Below, one piece after another: positions 53,738-63,173 of a stretch of DNA of 64,000 nt (positions are counted from its first letter, which is position 1; every line of letters begins with the position of its first letter). A program made the translations under genes and the position numbers. Below the pieces are notes generated by a model. It was not told the origin of the DNA. It ran no database searches and saw nothing but the letters and a program-made list of their open reading frames with translations. Origin of the DNA: Actinopolymorpha singaporensis. Its GTDB lineage: Bacteria > Actinomycetota > Actinomycetes > Propionibacteriales > Actinopolymorphaceae. Location of the stretch: assembly GCF_900104745.1 (NCBI RefSeq), contig NZ_LT629732.1:4575981-4639980 (forward strand), read 5' to 3'.

Positions 53738-54445
53738 CTAGCGGTGGACGCGGACGGCCTGCAGCAACTCCTGCGCGAGTTCGGCGGAGGACGCGGGGTT
53801 CTGGCCGGTGTAGAGGTTGCGGTCCACGACCGTGTGGGGGATGAACGGCGGCGCGCCCACGAATCGCGCGCCCTCCTTGACCAGGCGGTCCTGCAGCAGC
53901 CACGGCGCCTTCTCCGCCAACCCGACCTTGGCCTCCTCGGCATCGGTGAAGCTGGTGAGGCGGTAGCCCGCGAACGGCCAACTGCCGTCCGGCCTGCGTG
54001 CCGCCAGCAGGGCCGCCGGCGCGTGGCACAGGACACCGAGCGGGGCGCCGCTGTCCAGCACCCTGGTCACCAACCGGCCGGACGCTTCGTGGACGGCGAG
54101 ATCCTCCATCGGGCCGTGCCCGCCGGGGTAGAAGACCAGGTCGTACGCGTCCGGGTCGACATCCTCCAGCCTTTCCGGATGGCTGAGTTCGCCCTGGATC
54201 GTCGCGAGGTAGGCGACCATCGCGTCCGCGCCGTCCTCGCCGCCGTTGGCGTCGGGGGTGAGGCTCGCCCGGTCCACGGTCGGGGCCACCCCGCCTGGGG
54301 TGGCGAGGGTGATGTCGATCCCGGCCGCCCGAAACGTCCGGTGCGGTACGACCAGTTCCTCCGCCCAGTAGCCGGTGGGGTGCCGGGTGCCGTCTTTCAA
54401 CGTCCAGTGGTCAGCGCCGCTGATCACGATGAGTGCTGCCGTCAT
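53738..54445 (-). CDS. DJ-1/PfpI family protein (Hsp31-like)
   Basis: 235 residues; ATG supported by GAGGAG. Catalytic cysteine at the nucleophile elbow in LGVLCHAPAALL, with the preceding Asp-rich VFYPGGHGPMEDL. The Hsp31 branch converts glyoxals (methylglyoxal) without cofactors or acts as a stress chaperone; the exact activity is not determinable. Upstream of it are 100 bp without a gene. Confidence 0.88.
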   Translation of the reverse strand: MTAALIVISGADHWTLKDGTRHPTGYWAEELVVPHRTFRAAGIDITLATPGGVAPTVDRASLTPDANGGEDGADAMVAYLATIQGELSHPERLEDVDPDAYDLVFYPGGHGPMEDLAVHEASGRLVTRVLDSGAPLGVLCHAPAALLAARRPDGSWPFAGYRLTSFTDAEEAKVGLAEKAPWLLQDRLVKEGARFVGAPPFIPHTVVDRNLYTGQNPASSAELAQELLQAVRVHR

Positions 54446-54546
54446 GGTGTCTCCTCAGCCGTCGCGGTCTACCCCCATCCTGACCCCGGGGGCCGTCCGG
54501 AGCACAGCACGGGGGTCGGACCAGCCGCCGGGACACCCCCGACGGC

Positions 54547-57500
54547 TCAGTCGGCCCCGAGCTTGATCGGCCGGAACAGCGCGGAGTTCTTCTCCCCGCC
54601 GATGCCGGACCCCCACTCGATCCAGCCCTCGCGGCCCGCACCGTCGTTGTCGTTGACGAGGAACGACAGACTCAGAAGCCGGTCGTCCGGCCGGATCGGA
54701 GCGAGCGCGGACCAGGGCAGCGCCACCTCGTAGGTGGTCTCCTTCCTCGCCTCGTCCCGGGTCACCGCGACGTCCACCCCGGTGACCTCGCCCGGCTGCC
54801 CCTCGGCTGCCAGCCAACGCCACATCCGCGGACCGGCGGAGGTCAGCGCCACGCCGTACTCGTCCCAGCGGCTGCTCTCCCCCGGCATCCCGGCAGCGAC
54901 GCTGAACTGGAACCCGTCACCGGACCAGATGCGTTCTCCCGTCTCCGGCTGGGCCTGGACGTCGTCGTGCACCTTCGCGGAGAGGTAGAGATCGTCGGCG
55001 TCCCAGGTCCACCACACCGAGCCGCTCAGGTCGTCCGCACCTCCGTAGCCCGGGATCTGCACGACGCCGTCGCCGGGCAGGTCGATCGGGGCCACGTCAC
55101 CGAGGTCGTCGAGCGTCCCGTCCACTGTGACCGACTTCTCCACCAGGGTTCGCAGCTGGTCGGCCGGTGGCAAGGTCAGCTTGCCGCTGGTCACGGCGTC
55201 GGTGAGGCCGGGTGAGCTGAGCCGAAGCTGCAGCGGGTACGTCTGGCCTCGGGCGAGGTCCCCGAGGGAGAGTTCCGCGGTCCGGGCGGCGTGCGCGGGC
55301 ACCGGCGAGTCGACGTCCAGCGTTCCGGTCCGTTCGCCGATCGTCCAGGTCAGCCGGCTGACGCCGAGGTCGCGGTCGGCACGGTTGGTGACCCGCACCG
55401 AGAGCACGTCCTCGTCGCCTCGCAGGACGTGTGCGGCGTTCACCTGGAACGGATGCACCACCTGGACCCGGGTCTGCAGCCGGGCGACGGGCTGGTCACG
55501 CACCACGACCTCACCGGTCAGCACCCGAGGGCCGGACAGGTTCGCCGCCGGCACGCGTACCGGGATCGTGGCCTTCGTACCCGCCGGCACCGACACCGGG
55601 ACAGACGTGCCCGCGATCTCGAACGTGCCGCGCACCGCCGCCCGCGGGGACTGGGTGGTGTCCACGGTCAGTGTGAGCGGAATCGGGTCGCCGAGCACCG
55701 CCTGCCCGTCGTGGTCGGACGTCAGGCCGAACCTGCCCGTCAACGCGACCTTGACATCACCTGCGACGTAGATCGGGTCGCCGGACAGCGACAGCTGCAC
55801 CCGCCCGGCCTGCGGGTAGTACGTGCGGGTGGCACCCGTCAGGTCGGTCACGGCGACCGGGCGGTCGGTGGTCACCTCGACCACCGACGGTGTGCCCGAC
55901 CACAGGACGCGGAGCGGCCCGTCCTTGCCTGCGAACAGGTAGCTGGACACGCCGCCGCCGACGTCCTCCGAACGCTCGAACCGCGCGCCGGTGAGTTGCC
56001 GGGCCATCGCCGCGTACGACACGTAGCCGGGCTTGGGTGTCCAGCGTCCCGTCGGGTCCGCGGTGTTGTGCAGCAGGCCGAAGTTGTGCTCGTTGTAGGC
56101 GGGGTCGAGCCCGTCGTTCATCACGTCGTACCAGAAGTAGCGCTGGACGCCGTGGGCGAACGCGACGACGTGGGCGCGGACCACGTTGGCGGCCTGGGTC
56201 TGTTCGCTCACGCCGTTGCCGGCGTCGTGGGTCGGCCAGCCCTGCTCGGTGATCCAGATGGGCTTGGGCTTTCCGCCGTTGTAGCGCCGGATCAGCGCGT
56301 CGAGGTCCTCCAGGCTCCTGGCGGCCTGTTCGGGTTCGGACGGATAGACGTAGGGGTGCACCGACACGACGTCCATGTAGCGCAGGCCACCCAGCTTGAA
56401 CAGCGCCTCCAGCCAGTCCAGCGGAACACCCGCGGTGACCGCGCCGGCCACCGTCACGTCGGGCGTGCGGGCCTTCACCTGTTCGTAGGTCGCCTTGAGC
56501 AGCGGGAAGTACGACTGCGGAAGGCTGTCCGCAGGACCGTCACCGGCGTCACCGAAGCCGATGTTGAACTCGTTGTAGACCTCCAGCCATTTCACCTTGC
56601 CGTCGTAGTGGGCGGTGGTCGCCGCGGCGTAACGCGCGAACCCTGCGCGGCCCTCGTCGGTGTAGGGGGTGGCGTTGTTGTCGTAGAAGGGATTGATGTA
56701 CGCCGCGATCGGCAGCCAGCGCATCCCGGCGTTCTCCACCGCCGACACGAGCGGGTCGTAGCGGCCGAAGTCGTAGCTGCCCTTGGTGGTCTCGATCGAA
56801 CTCCAGAACGCGTCCTCGCGGAGGTTCTTGGCGCCGGCCTTGGCCATCAGGTCGGCCACCCCGAGGTTCTCCGTACCCGAGAGGTGGGCGGCCATGCCGA
56901 ACGGTGAGTCCGCCACCGAGCCGACGTCGAACGCCGTCAGCCTGGCCAGCGTCGTGTCGCGAGTGGCCAGGACGGCACCGTCGAGTTCCGCGGTCGCCGT
57001 CAACCGGTAGTAGCCCGGCGTGGTGAGCGGGAGGGTCAGGTCGGCGGCGCCGCCGGTCACGTCGGTGCGTCCCTCCCCCACCCGCGTACCGGCAAGGTCG
57101 TACGCCGACCAGCGCACCGCGTCGCCCTTGGTGCGCACGGAGATCCGGGCCGGTTGCGTTCCCACGAAGATGTTTCCGGGCTGAGTCTGCTCGAATGCCA
57201 GATCAGGCGGAGTGACCGTCATCGTCACGCCGTCGAGGTGGACGGTGCCGGTCACCCTTCCGCCGGTGAGCAGACCCTTGTCGAGGATCAGCGACACCTT
57301 GGTGGCCGGGCCGTGCCAGCGGCCGTCGTTCGCCCCGCCGAAGTGGGAGTAGTTCTGCCCACCGTCGAAGCGCGTCGCGGCGAGCTGCTGCCAGGAGCCG
57401 TCCGCGGTCAGCTGCAGGCGCTGCTGGTGTGCCTGGCCGGTGCTGTCGAAGACGCGCACGACGATGCCGGACAGGTCGGTGGACCGTGCCCACAAGTGCA

Positions 57501-57963
57501 GCGCGGTGGCGTCCAGGCCGACCGTACGGGAGATGTCGACGTAGTTGCCGCCGCCCGCGAAGTCACCGGTGAGTACGCCGGACCGGACGCCCTCCTGGTG
57601 ATCGGTCCCGTCGTAGTCGAAACTCCCCTTCGCGCCGGGGAACTCCGCGCCGAGGCCGAGGTGCCAGCCCTCGTCGGGGGACTCGAAGCCACCGATCACC
57701 TGCTCGACGCCGGAAACCGCCGCCGGATCGGCGACGGGTGCGCCCGCCGAGGTCGACGTCCCCGCCGAGGTCGACGTCCCCGCCACCGCCGCCGGGGCCG
57801 CGGCGGCGGCCACCACCGCGGCCGCCAGGACCGAGCCGAGGAACCGTCCGGACCAGCGGGTCCGCCACGCCCTCCTGCTTCCGCCCGGCTTCGCGGTTAC
57901 CCGTGTTCCCCGGGTCCCACCCCGTCCACCCCGTCCACACCATGTCCGACCTTTCCCGAGCAC
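54547..57963 (-). CDS. large secreted glycoside hydrolase (clan GH-A) with C-terminal carbohydrate-binding domain
   Basis: 1138 residues from a GTG at 57963 (start not secure). Signal peptide FLGSVLAAAVVAAAAAPAAVAG, followed by a TSTSAG repeat coded by an 18-bp tandem repeat. Residues 85-250: beta-sandwich of the carbohydrate-binding type. Residues 345-650: TIM barrel with acid/base E465 (YNEFNIG) and nucleophile E573 (WITEQGWPT), as in GH39/GH5-like enzymes. Further beta domains follow. Residues about 960-1138 resemble a CBM9-like domain (WDADDLYLSAKVHDD, YEVALPWSALAP). Substrate unknown. It seems to be monocistronic. Confidence 0.82.
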   Translation of the reverse strand: MLGKGRTWCGRGGRGGTRGTRVTAKPGGSRRAWRTRWSGRFLGSVLAAAVVAAAAAPAAVAGTSTSAGTSTSAGAPVADPAAVSGVEQVIGGFESPDEGWHLGLGAEFPGAKGSFDYDGTDHQEGVRSGVLTGDFAGGGNYVDISRTVGLDATALHLWARSTDLSGIVVRVFDSTGQAHQQRLQLTADGSWQQLAATRFDGGQNYSHFGGANDGRWHGPATKVSLILDKGLLTGGRVTGTVHLDGVTMTVTPPDLAFEQTQPGNIFVGTQPARISVRTKGDAVRWSAYDLAGTRVGEGRTDVTGGAADLTLPLTTPGYYRLTATAELDGAVLATRDTTLARLTAFDVGSVADSPFGMAAHLSGTENLGVADLMAKAGAKNLREDAFWSSIETTKGSYDFGRYDPLVSAVENAGMRWLPIAAYINPFYDNNATPYTDEGRAGFARYAAATTAHYDGKVKWLEVYNEFNIGFGDAGDGPADSLPQSYFPLLKATYEQVKARTPDVTVAGAVTAGVPLDWLEALFKLGGLRYMDVVSVHPYVYPSEPEQAARSLEDLDALIRRYNGGKPKPIWITEQGWPTHDAGNGVSEQTQAANVVRAHVVAFAHGVQRYFWYDVMNDGLDPAYNEHNFGLLHNTADPTGRWTPKPGYVSYAAMARQLTGARFERSEDVGGGVSSYLFAGKDGPLRVLWSGTPSVVEVTTDRPVAVTDLTGATRTYYPQAGRVQLSLSGDPIYVAGDVKVALTGRFGLTSDHDGQAVLGDPIPLTLTVDTTQSPRAAVRGTFEIAGTSVPVSVPAGTKATIPVRVPAANLSGPRVLTGEVVVRDQPVARLQTRVQVVHPFQVNAAHVLRGDEDVLSVRVTNRADRDLGVSRLTWTIGERTGTLDVDSPVPAHAARTAELSLGDLARGQTYPLQLRLSSPGLTDAVTSGKLTLPPADQLRTLVEKSVTVDGTLDDLGDVAPIDLPGDGVVQIPGYGGADDLSGSVWWTWDADDLYLSAKVHDDVQAQPETGERIWSGDGFQFSVAAGMPGESSRWDEYGVALTSAGPRMWRWLAAEGQPGEVTGVDVAVTRDEARKETTYEVALPWSALAPIRPDDRLLSLSFLVNDNDGAGREGWIEWGSGIGGEKNSALFRPIKLGAD

Positions 57964-58035
57964 CGAGAACCGAACACCTGCCGTGCGGTGGGCAGCCCGC
58001 GCTGCGTGGAACGCCCTACGTCGTACGTGGACCGG

Positions 58036-58869
58036 TCAGCGCACGTCCTGCGGGCTGTGCTCCTTCAGCCAGCCGCGCAGCGGAACGTCCTCGTCGGTCG
58101 GCGAGTAGTGACCGTTGGCGTTCAAGGCGTACCCGAGCAACTGCCGGCGGATCGGGTCGCTGGTCGGCCACAGGTCGTGCACCGTCATGTCGTCCTTGGT
58201 GCGGATCCAGCGGTAGCCGTAGCCGTAGAACAGCACCTTGCGGGTGACGTCGGACCAGTTGGGGCTGGCCGCGTGCCACAGCCGCCGGTCGAAGAACACC
58301 GCGGTGCCCGGCTTGGCGAGCACAGGTACCGCACCCTCCGGCTGCCCCTTGCCGTCAGGCACCTCGATCCGGTCCTTGCGGTGACTGCCCGGTACCACCC
58401 AGAAGTTGCCCCGTCCTTCCTCGCTGGTGTCGGAGAGGAAGTAGGCGACCTTGATGGAAAGGCGCGGCCGCGGGCTCTCCTCCATGTCGAAGTTGACCCG
58501 GCCGGAGTCCTGGTGCCAGCCGAAGGTCTTGTCGGTCCGCTGCTGACCCGACGGCGGGGTGACGATCAGGTGTGCGTGGTAGAGGTAGATGTTCCAGCCG
58601 AGGATCCCCCACACCTTCGGCAGGATGCGGTCGTAGTCGACGAGGTCGGTGTAGAGCGGCGACACCGGAACGAAATTGGGGTAGAACATCGCCGCGTCCG
58701 GCTTGGCCCGGCCGGCCGCGGACTCCTGCGCGTGCAGCCTGTCGGTGGTCTGCGTCAGCTCGGCCAGGTGGTCCGGGGAAAGCGCGTTCTCTATCTGCAG
58801 GATGCCGGTTTCCTCGAACGTACGGCGTTCGTCGTCAGTGAGCCGGTGTTGCAGACACGACGGGTCCAT
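58036..58869 (-). CDS. phytanoyl-CoA dioxygenase (PhyH) family protein
   Basis: 277 residues from the ATG at 58869 (GGAGGAG upstream). Fe(II)/2-oxoglutarate oxygenase fold: the HxD iron motif is in FGWHQDSGRVNF and the distal His in RRLWHAASPNWSD, with Arg in the following TRKVLFYGYGYRWIR for 2-oxoglutarate. FWVVPGSHRKDR is the usual loop. Family members hydroxylate varied small molecules, including natural products; no substrate can be assigned. It is read in the same direction as the glycosidase, 72 bp upstream of it. Confidence 0.88.
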   Translation of the reverse strand: MDPSCLQHRLTDDERRTFEETGILQIENALSPDHLAELTQTTDRLHAQESAAGRAKPDAAMFYPNFVPVSPLYTDLVDYDRILPKVWGILGWNIYLYHAHLIVTPPSGQQRTDKTFGWHQDSGRVNFDMEESPRPRLSIKVAYFLSDTSEEGRGNFWVVPGSHRKDRIEVPDGKGQPEGAVPVLAKPGTAVFFDRRLWHAASPNWSDVTRKVLFYGYGYRWIRTKDDMTVHDLWPTSDPIRRQLLGYALNANGHYSPTDEDVPLRGWLKEHSPQDVR

Positions 58870-59025
58870 GGAAGATCTCCTCCACGCAGGGAGCGGGCGA
58901 TGGGCCTCGGCGTCATCGCCGAAGTGAGGAAGGAGCTTCTGGGAAGCTAACCGGGCGGCTTCGACAGGGTCAAACTTCCGGCGCTGTTGTGTCACGTTCC
59001 GGCAACCAGCACCGGACGCCGCTCG

Positions 59026-59907
59026 CTACTCCACCTCGAGGCTGCCGGTGACCCGGAGCTTGCGCCGGGCCCGTTCGTAGAACGTCGATCGACCGAACCG
59101 CACCACCAGCGCGGCGGCCCGCACCGGCGTGACGTCCAGCCGTACGCCGGGACCGACGTAGGCCTCGACCCGGCCGTCGACCTCCACGGCCAGCTGGCCG
59201 GACACCGGCAGGACCTGCAGCGACGGCCGCTCGTCAGCGGCCAGCACCAGCGCCCGGTCGAACGTCGAGTGCGCCGACGCGGCCACCACCAGCACGGCAT
59301 CGACCGTCGGTGACACGATCGGACCGCCCGCGGAGAAGCTGTACGCCGTCGAACCGGTCGGGGTGGCCACCAGCACCGCGTCGGCGGCGTAACGCACGAA
59401 CTCCCGTCCCAGTACCGAGGTGGCGATGGCCGCCGAGGCCTGGCCGGGGATGCGCACCAGCGCGATGTCGTTGAACGCGAGCACAGGCTTGCCGTCCGGT
59501 AGTCCCGGGCCGTCCGGAACGACGGACCGCAGCGCCATCCGCGGCTCGACCGAGTAGTTCCCGGCGTCGATGTCGGACAGCGCCGCCGGCAGTTCGGCGA
59601 CGTCGACCTCGGCGAGGAAGCCCAGCCGCCCCAGGTTGGCGCCGAGCACCGGGGTGGCATGGCCGGCGACCAGGCGCATGCTGCGCAGCATCGTGCCGTC
59701 GCCGCCGAGGCTGATCAGCAGGTCGGCGCGTTCGACGAGTTCGTGGGCCGGGACGGCCACGGCGTCGCAGACCAGTCGGTCCACCTCCTCGGGCAACCCG
59801 AGCACGGCGACGTCTCGCCTGCGCGCCCACTCGACCACGGCGTCGATCGCCGGCTTGGCGTCGCGTTCGGGGTGAAGCACCAGACCGATCGCGTGAAGCG
59901 TCCCCAT
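59026..59907 (-). CDS. nadK: NAD kinase
   Basis: 293 residues. Phosphorylates NAD to NADP. The nucleotide motif GGDGTML at residue 68, VLGANLGRLGFLAEV, the ND-type loop (VLAFNDIALVR, where NE is commoner) and TPTGSTAYSFSAGGPIV are all in place. The size is typical. There is no link to its neighbours; both flanking genes are transcribed separately. Confidence 0.93.
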   Translation of the reverse strand: MGTLHAIGLVLHPERDAKPAIDAVVEWARRRDVAVLGLPEEVDRLVCDAVAVPAHELVERADLLISLGGDGTMLRSMRLVAGHATPVLGANLGRLGFLAEVDVAELPAALSDIDAGNYSVEPRMALRSVVPDGPGLPDGKPVLAFNDIALVRIPGQASAAIATSVLGREFVRYAADAVLVATPTGSTAYSFSAGGPIVSPTVDAVLVVAASAHSTFDRALVLAADERPSLQVLPVSGQLAVEVDGRVEAYVGPGVRLDVTPVRAAALVVRFGRSTFYERARRKLRVTGSLEVE

Positions 59908-59951
59908 CGCCCCACCCTAGGGCGGCGTCCACGTGTCACTGACGTTCGAGG

Positions 59952-59972
59952 GCAATTGCTTGACGAAGTCAA
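59952..59972. promoter_or_regulatory. dyads in the MarR-GNAT promoter region
   Basis: Two adjacent inverted repeats: GCAATTGC (59952-59959, perfect palindrome) and TTGAC-GAA-GTCAA (59960-59972). They lie 81-101 bp before the MarR-GNAT ATG and are plausible sites for its own MarR domain; the TTGAC could also be part of a -35 element. Inference. Confidence 0.4.
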
Positions 59973-60052
59973 AGACATCATGGCCGTCGTCAACTAATGT
60001 GTCGGGGAGCCGCTGATCGGAAGCGGTGTACCTCGCGGAGGGAGAAGCGACC

Positions 60053-60991
60053 ATGGCCGTCGACCCGGCTCAGGTGGCGCAGGTGCGGACGTTCAACCGC
60101 TTCTACACCAAGGTCATCGGCGTCCTGCAGTCCGGACTGGCCGGAACGCCGCACTCCCTCACCGAGGCGCGGGTGCTGTACGAGCTTGCCAACACCCCCA
60201 CCGGCGACCGCGGTGGCGAGGTCGACGTCGCCGGGCTGCGGCGGCTCCTCGACCTCGACGCGGGCTATCTGTCCCGTATCCTCGCCCGACTGGAGGCTGC
60301 CGGCCTGGTGACCCGGGAGCCCTCCTCCGACGACGCCCGGCGCCGGCTCGTCCGGCTGACCGAGGACGGCAGATCCGCCTTCGCCGCCCTCGACGCCGCA
60401 CAGGTGGCCGCGGTGGAACGGTTGCTGGCTCCGGTCGCCGACACCGACGGCCGGCGCATGCTGGCCGCGATGGGCACCATCCGGCGGGCCCTGGGCGACT
60501 CCCCCGGACGGCCGGGTCTCGTCCTGCGGCCGCCCGAGCCCGGCGAGCTCGGCTGGGTGGTCGCCCGCCACGGCGCGCTCTACGCGGAGGAGTACGGCTG
60601 GGACGCCCGGTTCGAGGGGATGGTCGCGCAGATCGTGGCGGACTTCGCGGCCGCCGACGACCAACGGCGACAGGCCGCGTGGATCGCGGAGGTGGACGGC
60701 GAGCCGGCCGGCTGCGTCTTCTGCGTGGCCGAGAACGAGACGACCGCGAAACTCCGGCTGCTGCTGGTGGAGCCGTCCGCACGAGGTGCGGGCGTCGGCG
60801 CGCGCCTGGTCGAGGAGTGCCTGCGGTTCGCCACCCGCGCGGGATACCGGCGGATCACGTTGTGGACCAACGACGTCCTCACCTCCGCCCGCAGGATCTA
60901 CGAGCGCGCCGGGTTCCGGCTCGACAGCGAGGAACCCCACCACAGCTTCGGCCGCGACCTCGTCGGGCAGAACTGGTCCCGCGAGCTCTAG
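60053..60991 (+). CDS. MarR-type regulator fused to a GNAT acetyltransferase
   Basis: 312 residues from the ATG at 60053 (GAGGGAGA upstream; an in-frame GTG at 60026 is also possible). N-terminal MarR winged helix (residues 1-140): LTEARVLYEL, LLDLDAGYLSRILARLEAAGLVTREPSSDDARRRLVRLT. C-terminal GNAT (about 160-312): acetyl-CoA motif RGAGVGARLVEECLRFA, then RRITLWTNDVLTSARRIYERAGF. This fusion is a known but little-studied class, possibly sensing or acting on a small molecule. Two dyads lie upstream. The TetM-like gene follows. Confidence 0.9.
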   Translation: MAVDPAQVAQVRTFNRFYTKVIGVLQSGLAGTPHSLTEARVLYELANTPTGDRGGEVDVAGLRRLLDLDAGYLSRILARLEAAGLVTREPSSDDARRRLVRLTEDGRSAFAALDAAQVAAVERLLAPVADTDGRRMLAAMGTIRRALGDSPGRPGLVLRPPEPGELGWVVARHGALYAEEYGWDARFEGMVAQIVADFAAADDQRRQAAWIAEVDGEPAGCVFCVAENETTAKLRLLLVEPSARGAGVGARLVEECLRFATRAGYRRITLWTNDVLTSARRIYERAGFRLDSEEPHHSFGRDLVGQNWSREL

Positions 60992-61090
60992 CGTCTTCCT
61001 GCGGATCCCGGAAATCGGTTGTCGCACACCCCGCCGGTCTGTTTCACTCACCGCGACCGGCAGTCCAGTCAGCGGAAAGGCGAGCCCCCG

Positions 61091-61201
61091 ATGCGTCCAG
61101 CGTTCATGTCCTCCCAGCGGAAGATCGCTATCTACTCCAAGGACATGACGCCTCGTGAAACTGCTCAACCTGGGGATCCTCGCACACGTCGACGCCGGTA
61201 A
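61091..61201 (+). CDS. short ORF overlapping the start of the TetM-like gene (possible leader peptide)
   Basis: 36 codons, ATG with GAAAGGCGAG upstream, ending at a TAA at 61199-61201, beyond the GTG start of the next gene at 61155. It reads MRPAFMSSQRKIAIYSKD... in a different frame. Ribosome protection genes of the tet(M) type are often preceded by leader ORFs that couple induction to translation. Overlap by 47 bp with the downstream gene fits such an arrangement, but there is no independent evidence for its translation. Confidence 0.35.
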   Translation: MRPAFMSSQRKIAIYSKDMTPRETAQPGDPRTRRRR

Positions 61202-63173
61202 GACGAGCCTGACCGAGCGGCTGCTGCACACCGCCGGGGTGATCGACGAGATCGGCAGCGTCGACGCCGGCAACACCCGGACCGACTCCCTCGACCTCGA
61301 ACGCCGCCGTGGCATCACGATCAAGTCCGCGGTGGTGTCGTTCGAACTCGACGGTGTGACGGTCAACCTGATCGACACCCCCGGCCACCCGGACTTCATC
61401 GCCGAGGTGGAGCGGGTGCTGAACGTGCTCGACGGCGCGGTGCTGGTGGTGTCGGCCGTCGAGGGCGTGCAGGCCCAGACGCGCGTGCTGATGCGCACCC
61501 TGCGCCGGTTGCGCATTCCCACCCTGCTCTTCGTGAACAAGCTCGACCGTGGTGGCGCGGACGCCGATCGGGTGTACGCCGAGATCGCGGAGAAACTCAC
61601 CCCTGCCGTGGTGGCGATGGGGCGGGCGTACGACCAGGGCACCCCGCGCGCCGGGTTCGTGGCGTACGAACCAGACGACGAGGCGTTCGCCACCGCCGTG
61701 GCCGAGGTGCTCGCCGATTCCGACGACGCGTTCCTCGCCGCCTACGTCGACGGCGACGGCGACGTCCTCACCGCCGGACACCTCCGGCACGAGCTCGCGG
61801 CCCGGACCGCGCGGGCGGGTGTGCATCCGGTGTTCGCGGGCTCGGCGATCACCGGCGTGGGGATCGACGCACTGGTGGCAGGCATCAGGGATCTCCTTCC
61901 CACCGCCGACGGAGATCCGGACGCGCCCGCGTCCGGCGAAGTGTTCAAGGTCGACCGCGGTCCGGGCGGGGAGAAGATCGCCTACGTCCGGATGTTCGAC
62001 GGGTCGGTGCACCTGCGTGACCGGCTGCCGGTGGTACGCCCGGCCGGGACGGGCGGCGCAGCGGACGGCGTGGGCGCTCCCGGAAGCAAGGTCACCGGGA
62101 TCCAGGTCTTCGAACAGGGTGCGGCGCCCACGCGGCCGGTGGTCCGCGCCGGGCAGATCGGCAGGCTGACCGGCCTCGCCGGCGTCCGGATCGGCGACAC
62201 CATCGGCGTGCCCCGTCCTGGTAGGGCCACGCATCACTTCGCCCCGCCGACTCTGGAGACCGTGGTCGTCCCCGTGCGGCGGTCAGACAAGGGCGCCCTG
62301 CACCTCGCACTCACCCAGCTCGCCGAGCAGGACCCGCTGATCAACCTCCGCCAGGACGACGTACGACAGGAGCTCTACGTCTCCCTCTACGGCGAGGTGC
62401 AGAAGGAGGTCGTCGCGACCACGCTGGCCGAGGAGTACGGAATCGAGGTGGAGTTCGCGAGGACGTCGGTGATCTGTGTCGAGCGCCCGACCGGCAAGGG
62501 TGCGGCGTTCGACCTGATCGGCACCGACCCCAACCCCTACTTCGCCACCGTCGGCCTGCGGGTCGAACCGGCGCGGCCGGGCTCCGGAGTCTCCTTCGGC
62601 CTGGACGTCGAGCTGGGATCGATGCCACCCGCGTTCTTCACCGCGGTCGAGGAGACTGTCAAGGAGACCTTGCGTCAGGGGCTGTGCGGGTGGGAGGTCA
62701 TCGACATCGCGGTGTTCATGACGCACTCGGGCTACTACGCCCGGCAGAGCCACTCCCACGGCACGTTCGACAAGAGCATGTCGAGCACCGCGGGCGACTT
62801 CCGTTACCTCACTCCCCTGGTGCTGATGGCCGCGCTGAGGCAGGCCGGAACCGTGGTGTACGAGCCGGCGCACCGCTTCCACCTGGAGTGCCCGGCGGAC
62901 ACGTTGACGACGGTGGTGCCCGCGCTGGTGCGACTCGGCGGTGTGCCGGACTCCCAGCAGGTAAGAGGTTCGGGCGCGGTCGTCGAGGGCGAGATCCCCG
63001 CCGCGCGGGTGCACGAGCTGCAGCTGCAGCTGCCGGGTCTGACCCGGGGCGAGGGGATGCTGGACTCGGCGTTCGAGCGGTACCAGCCGGTGCGCGGGCC
63101 GGCTCCCACCCGTGCCCGCACCGACCAGAATCCGCTCGATCGCAGGGAGTACCTCCGCGTCGTCAAGCGCTAG
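61155..63173 (+). CDS. TetM/Otr(A)-like ribosomal protection GTPase
   Basis: 672 residues from a GTG. EF-G-like GTPase with AHVDAGKT (P-loop), RRRGITIKS (switch I), DTPGHPDF and NKLD, then domains II to V. The typical TetM-family tail TVVPALVRLGGVPDSQ and HSHGTFDKSMSST are conserved. Such proteins release tetracycline from the ribosome or, in antibiotic producers, protect the host; other EF-G paralogues lack that role, so resistance is inferred. A short ORF overlaps the 5' end. The stop overlaps a methyltransferase gene on the other strand by 4 bp. Confidence 0.88.
   Translation: MKLLNLGILAHVDAGKTSLTERLLHTAGVIDEIGSVDAGNTRTDSLDLERRRGITIKSAVVSFELDGVTVNLIDTPGHPDFIAEVERVLNVLDGAVLVVSAVEGVQAQTRVLMRTLRRLRIPTLLFVNKLDRGGADADRVYAEIAEKLTPAVVAMGRAYDQGTPRAGFVAYEPDDEAFATAVAEVLADSDDAFLAAYVDGDGDVLTAGHLRHELAARTARAGVHPVFAGSAITGVGIDALVAGIRDLLPTADGDPDAPASGEVFKVDRGPGGEKIAYVRMFDGSVHLRDRLPVVRPAGTGGAADGVGAPGSKVTGIQVFEQGAAPTRPVVRAGQIGRLTGLAGVRIGDTIGVPRPGRATHHFAPPTLETVVVPVRRSDKGALHLALTQLAEQDPLINLRQDDVRQELYVSLYGEVQKEVVATTLAEEYGIEVEFARTSVICVERPTGKGAAFDLIGTDPNPYFATVGLRVEPARPGSGVSFGLDVELGSMPPAFFTAVEETVKETLRQGLCGWEVIDIAVFMTHSGYYARQSHSHGTFDKSMSSTAGDFRYLTPLVLMAALRQAGTVVYEPAHRFHLECPADTLTTVVPALVRLGGVPDSQQVRGSGAVVEGEIPAARVHELQLQLPGLTRGEGMLDSAFERYQPVRGPAPTRARTDQNPLDRREYLRVVKR

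Noticed and set aside
61112-61138. RKIAIYSKD in the short leader ORF resembles the N terminus of nitrogenase-type iron proteins
   Set aside because: The likeness is eight residues only, with no P-loop following and a different frame continuing; coincidence.
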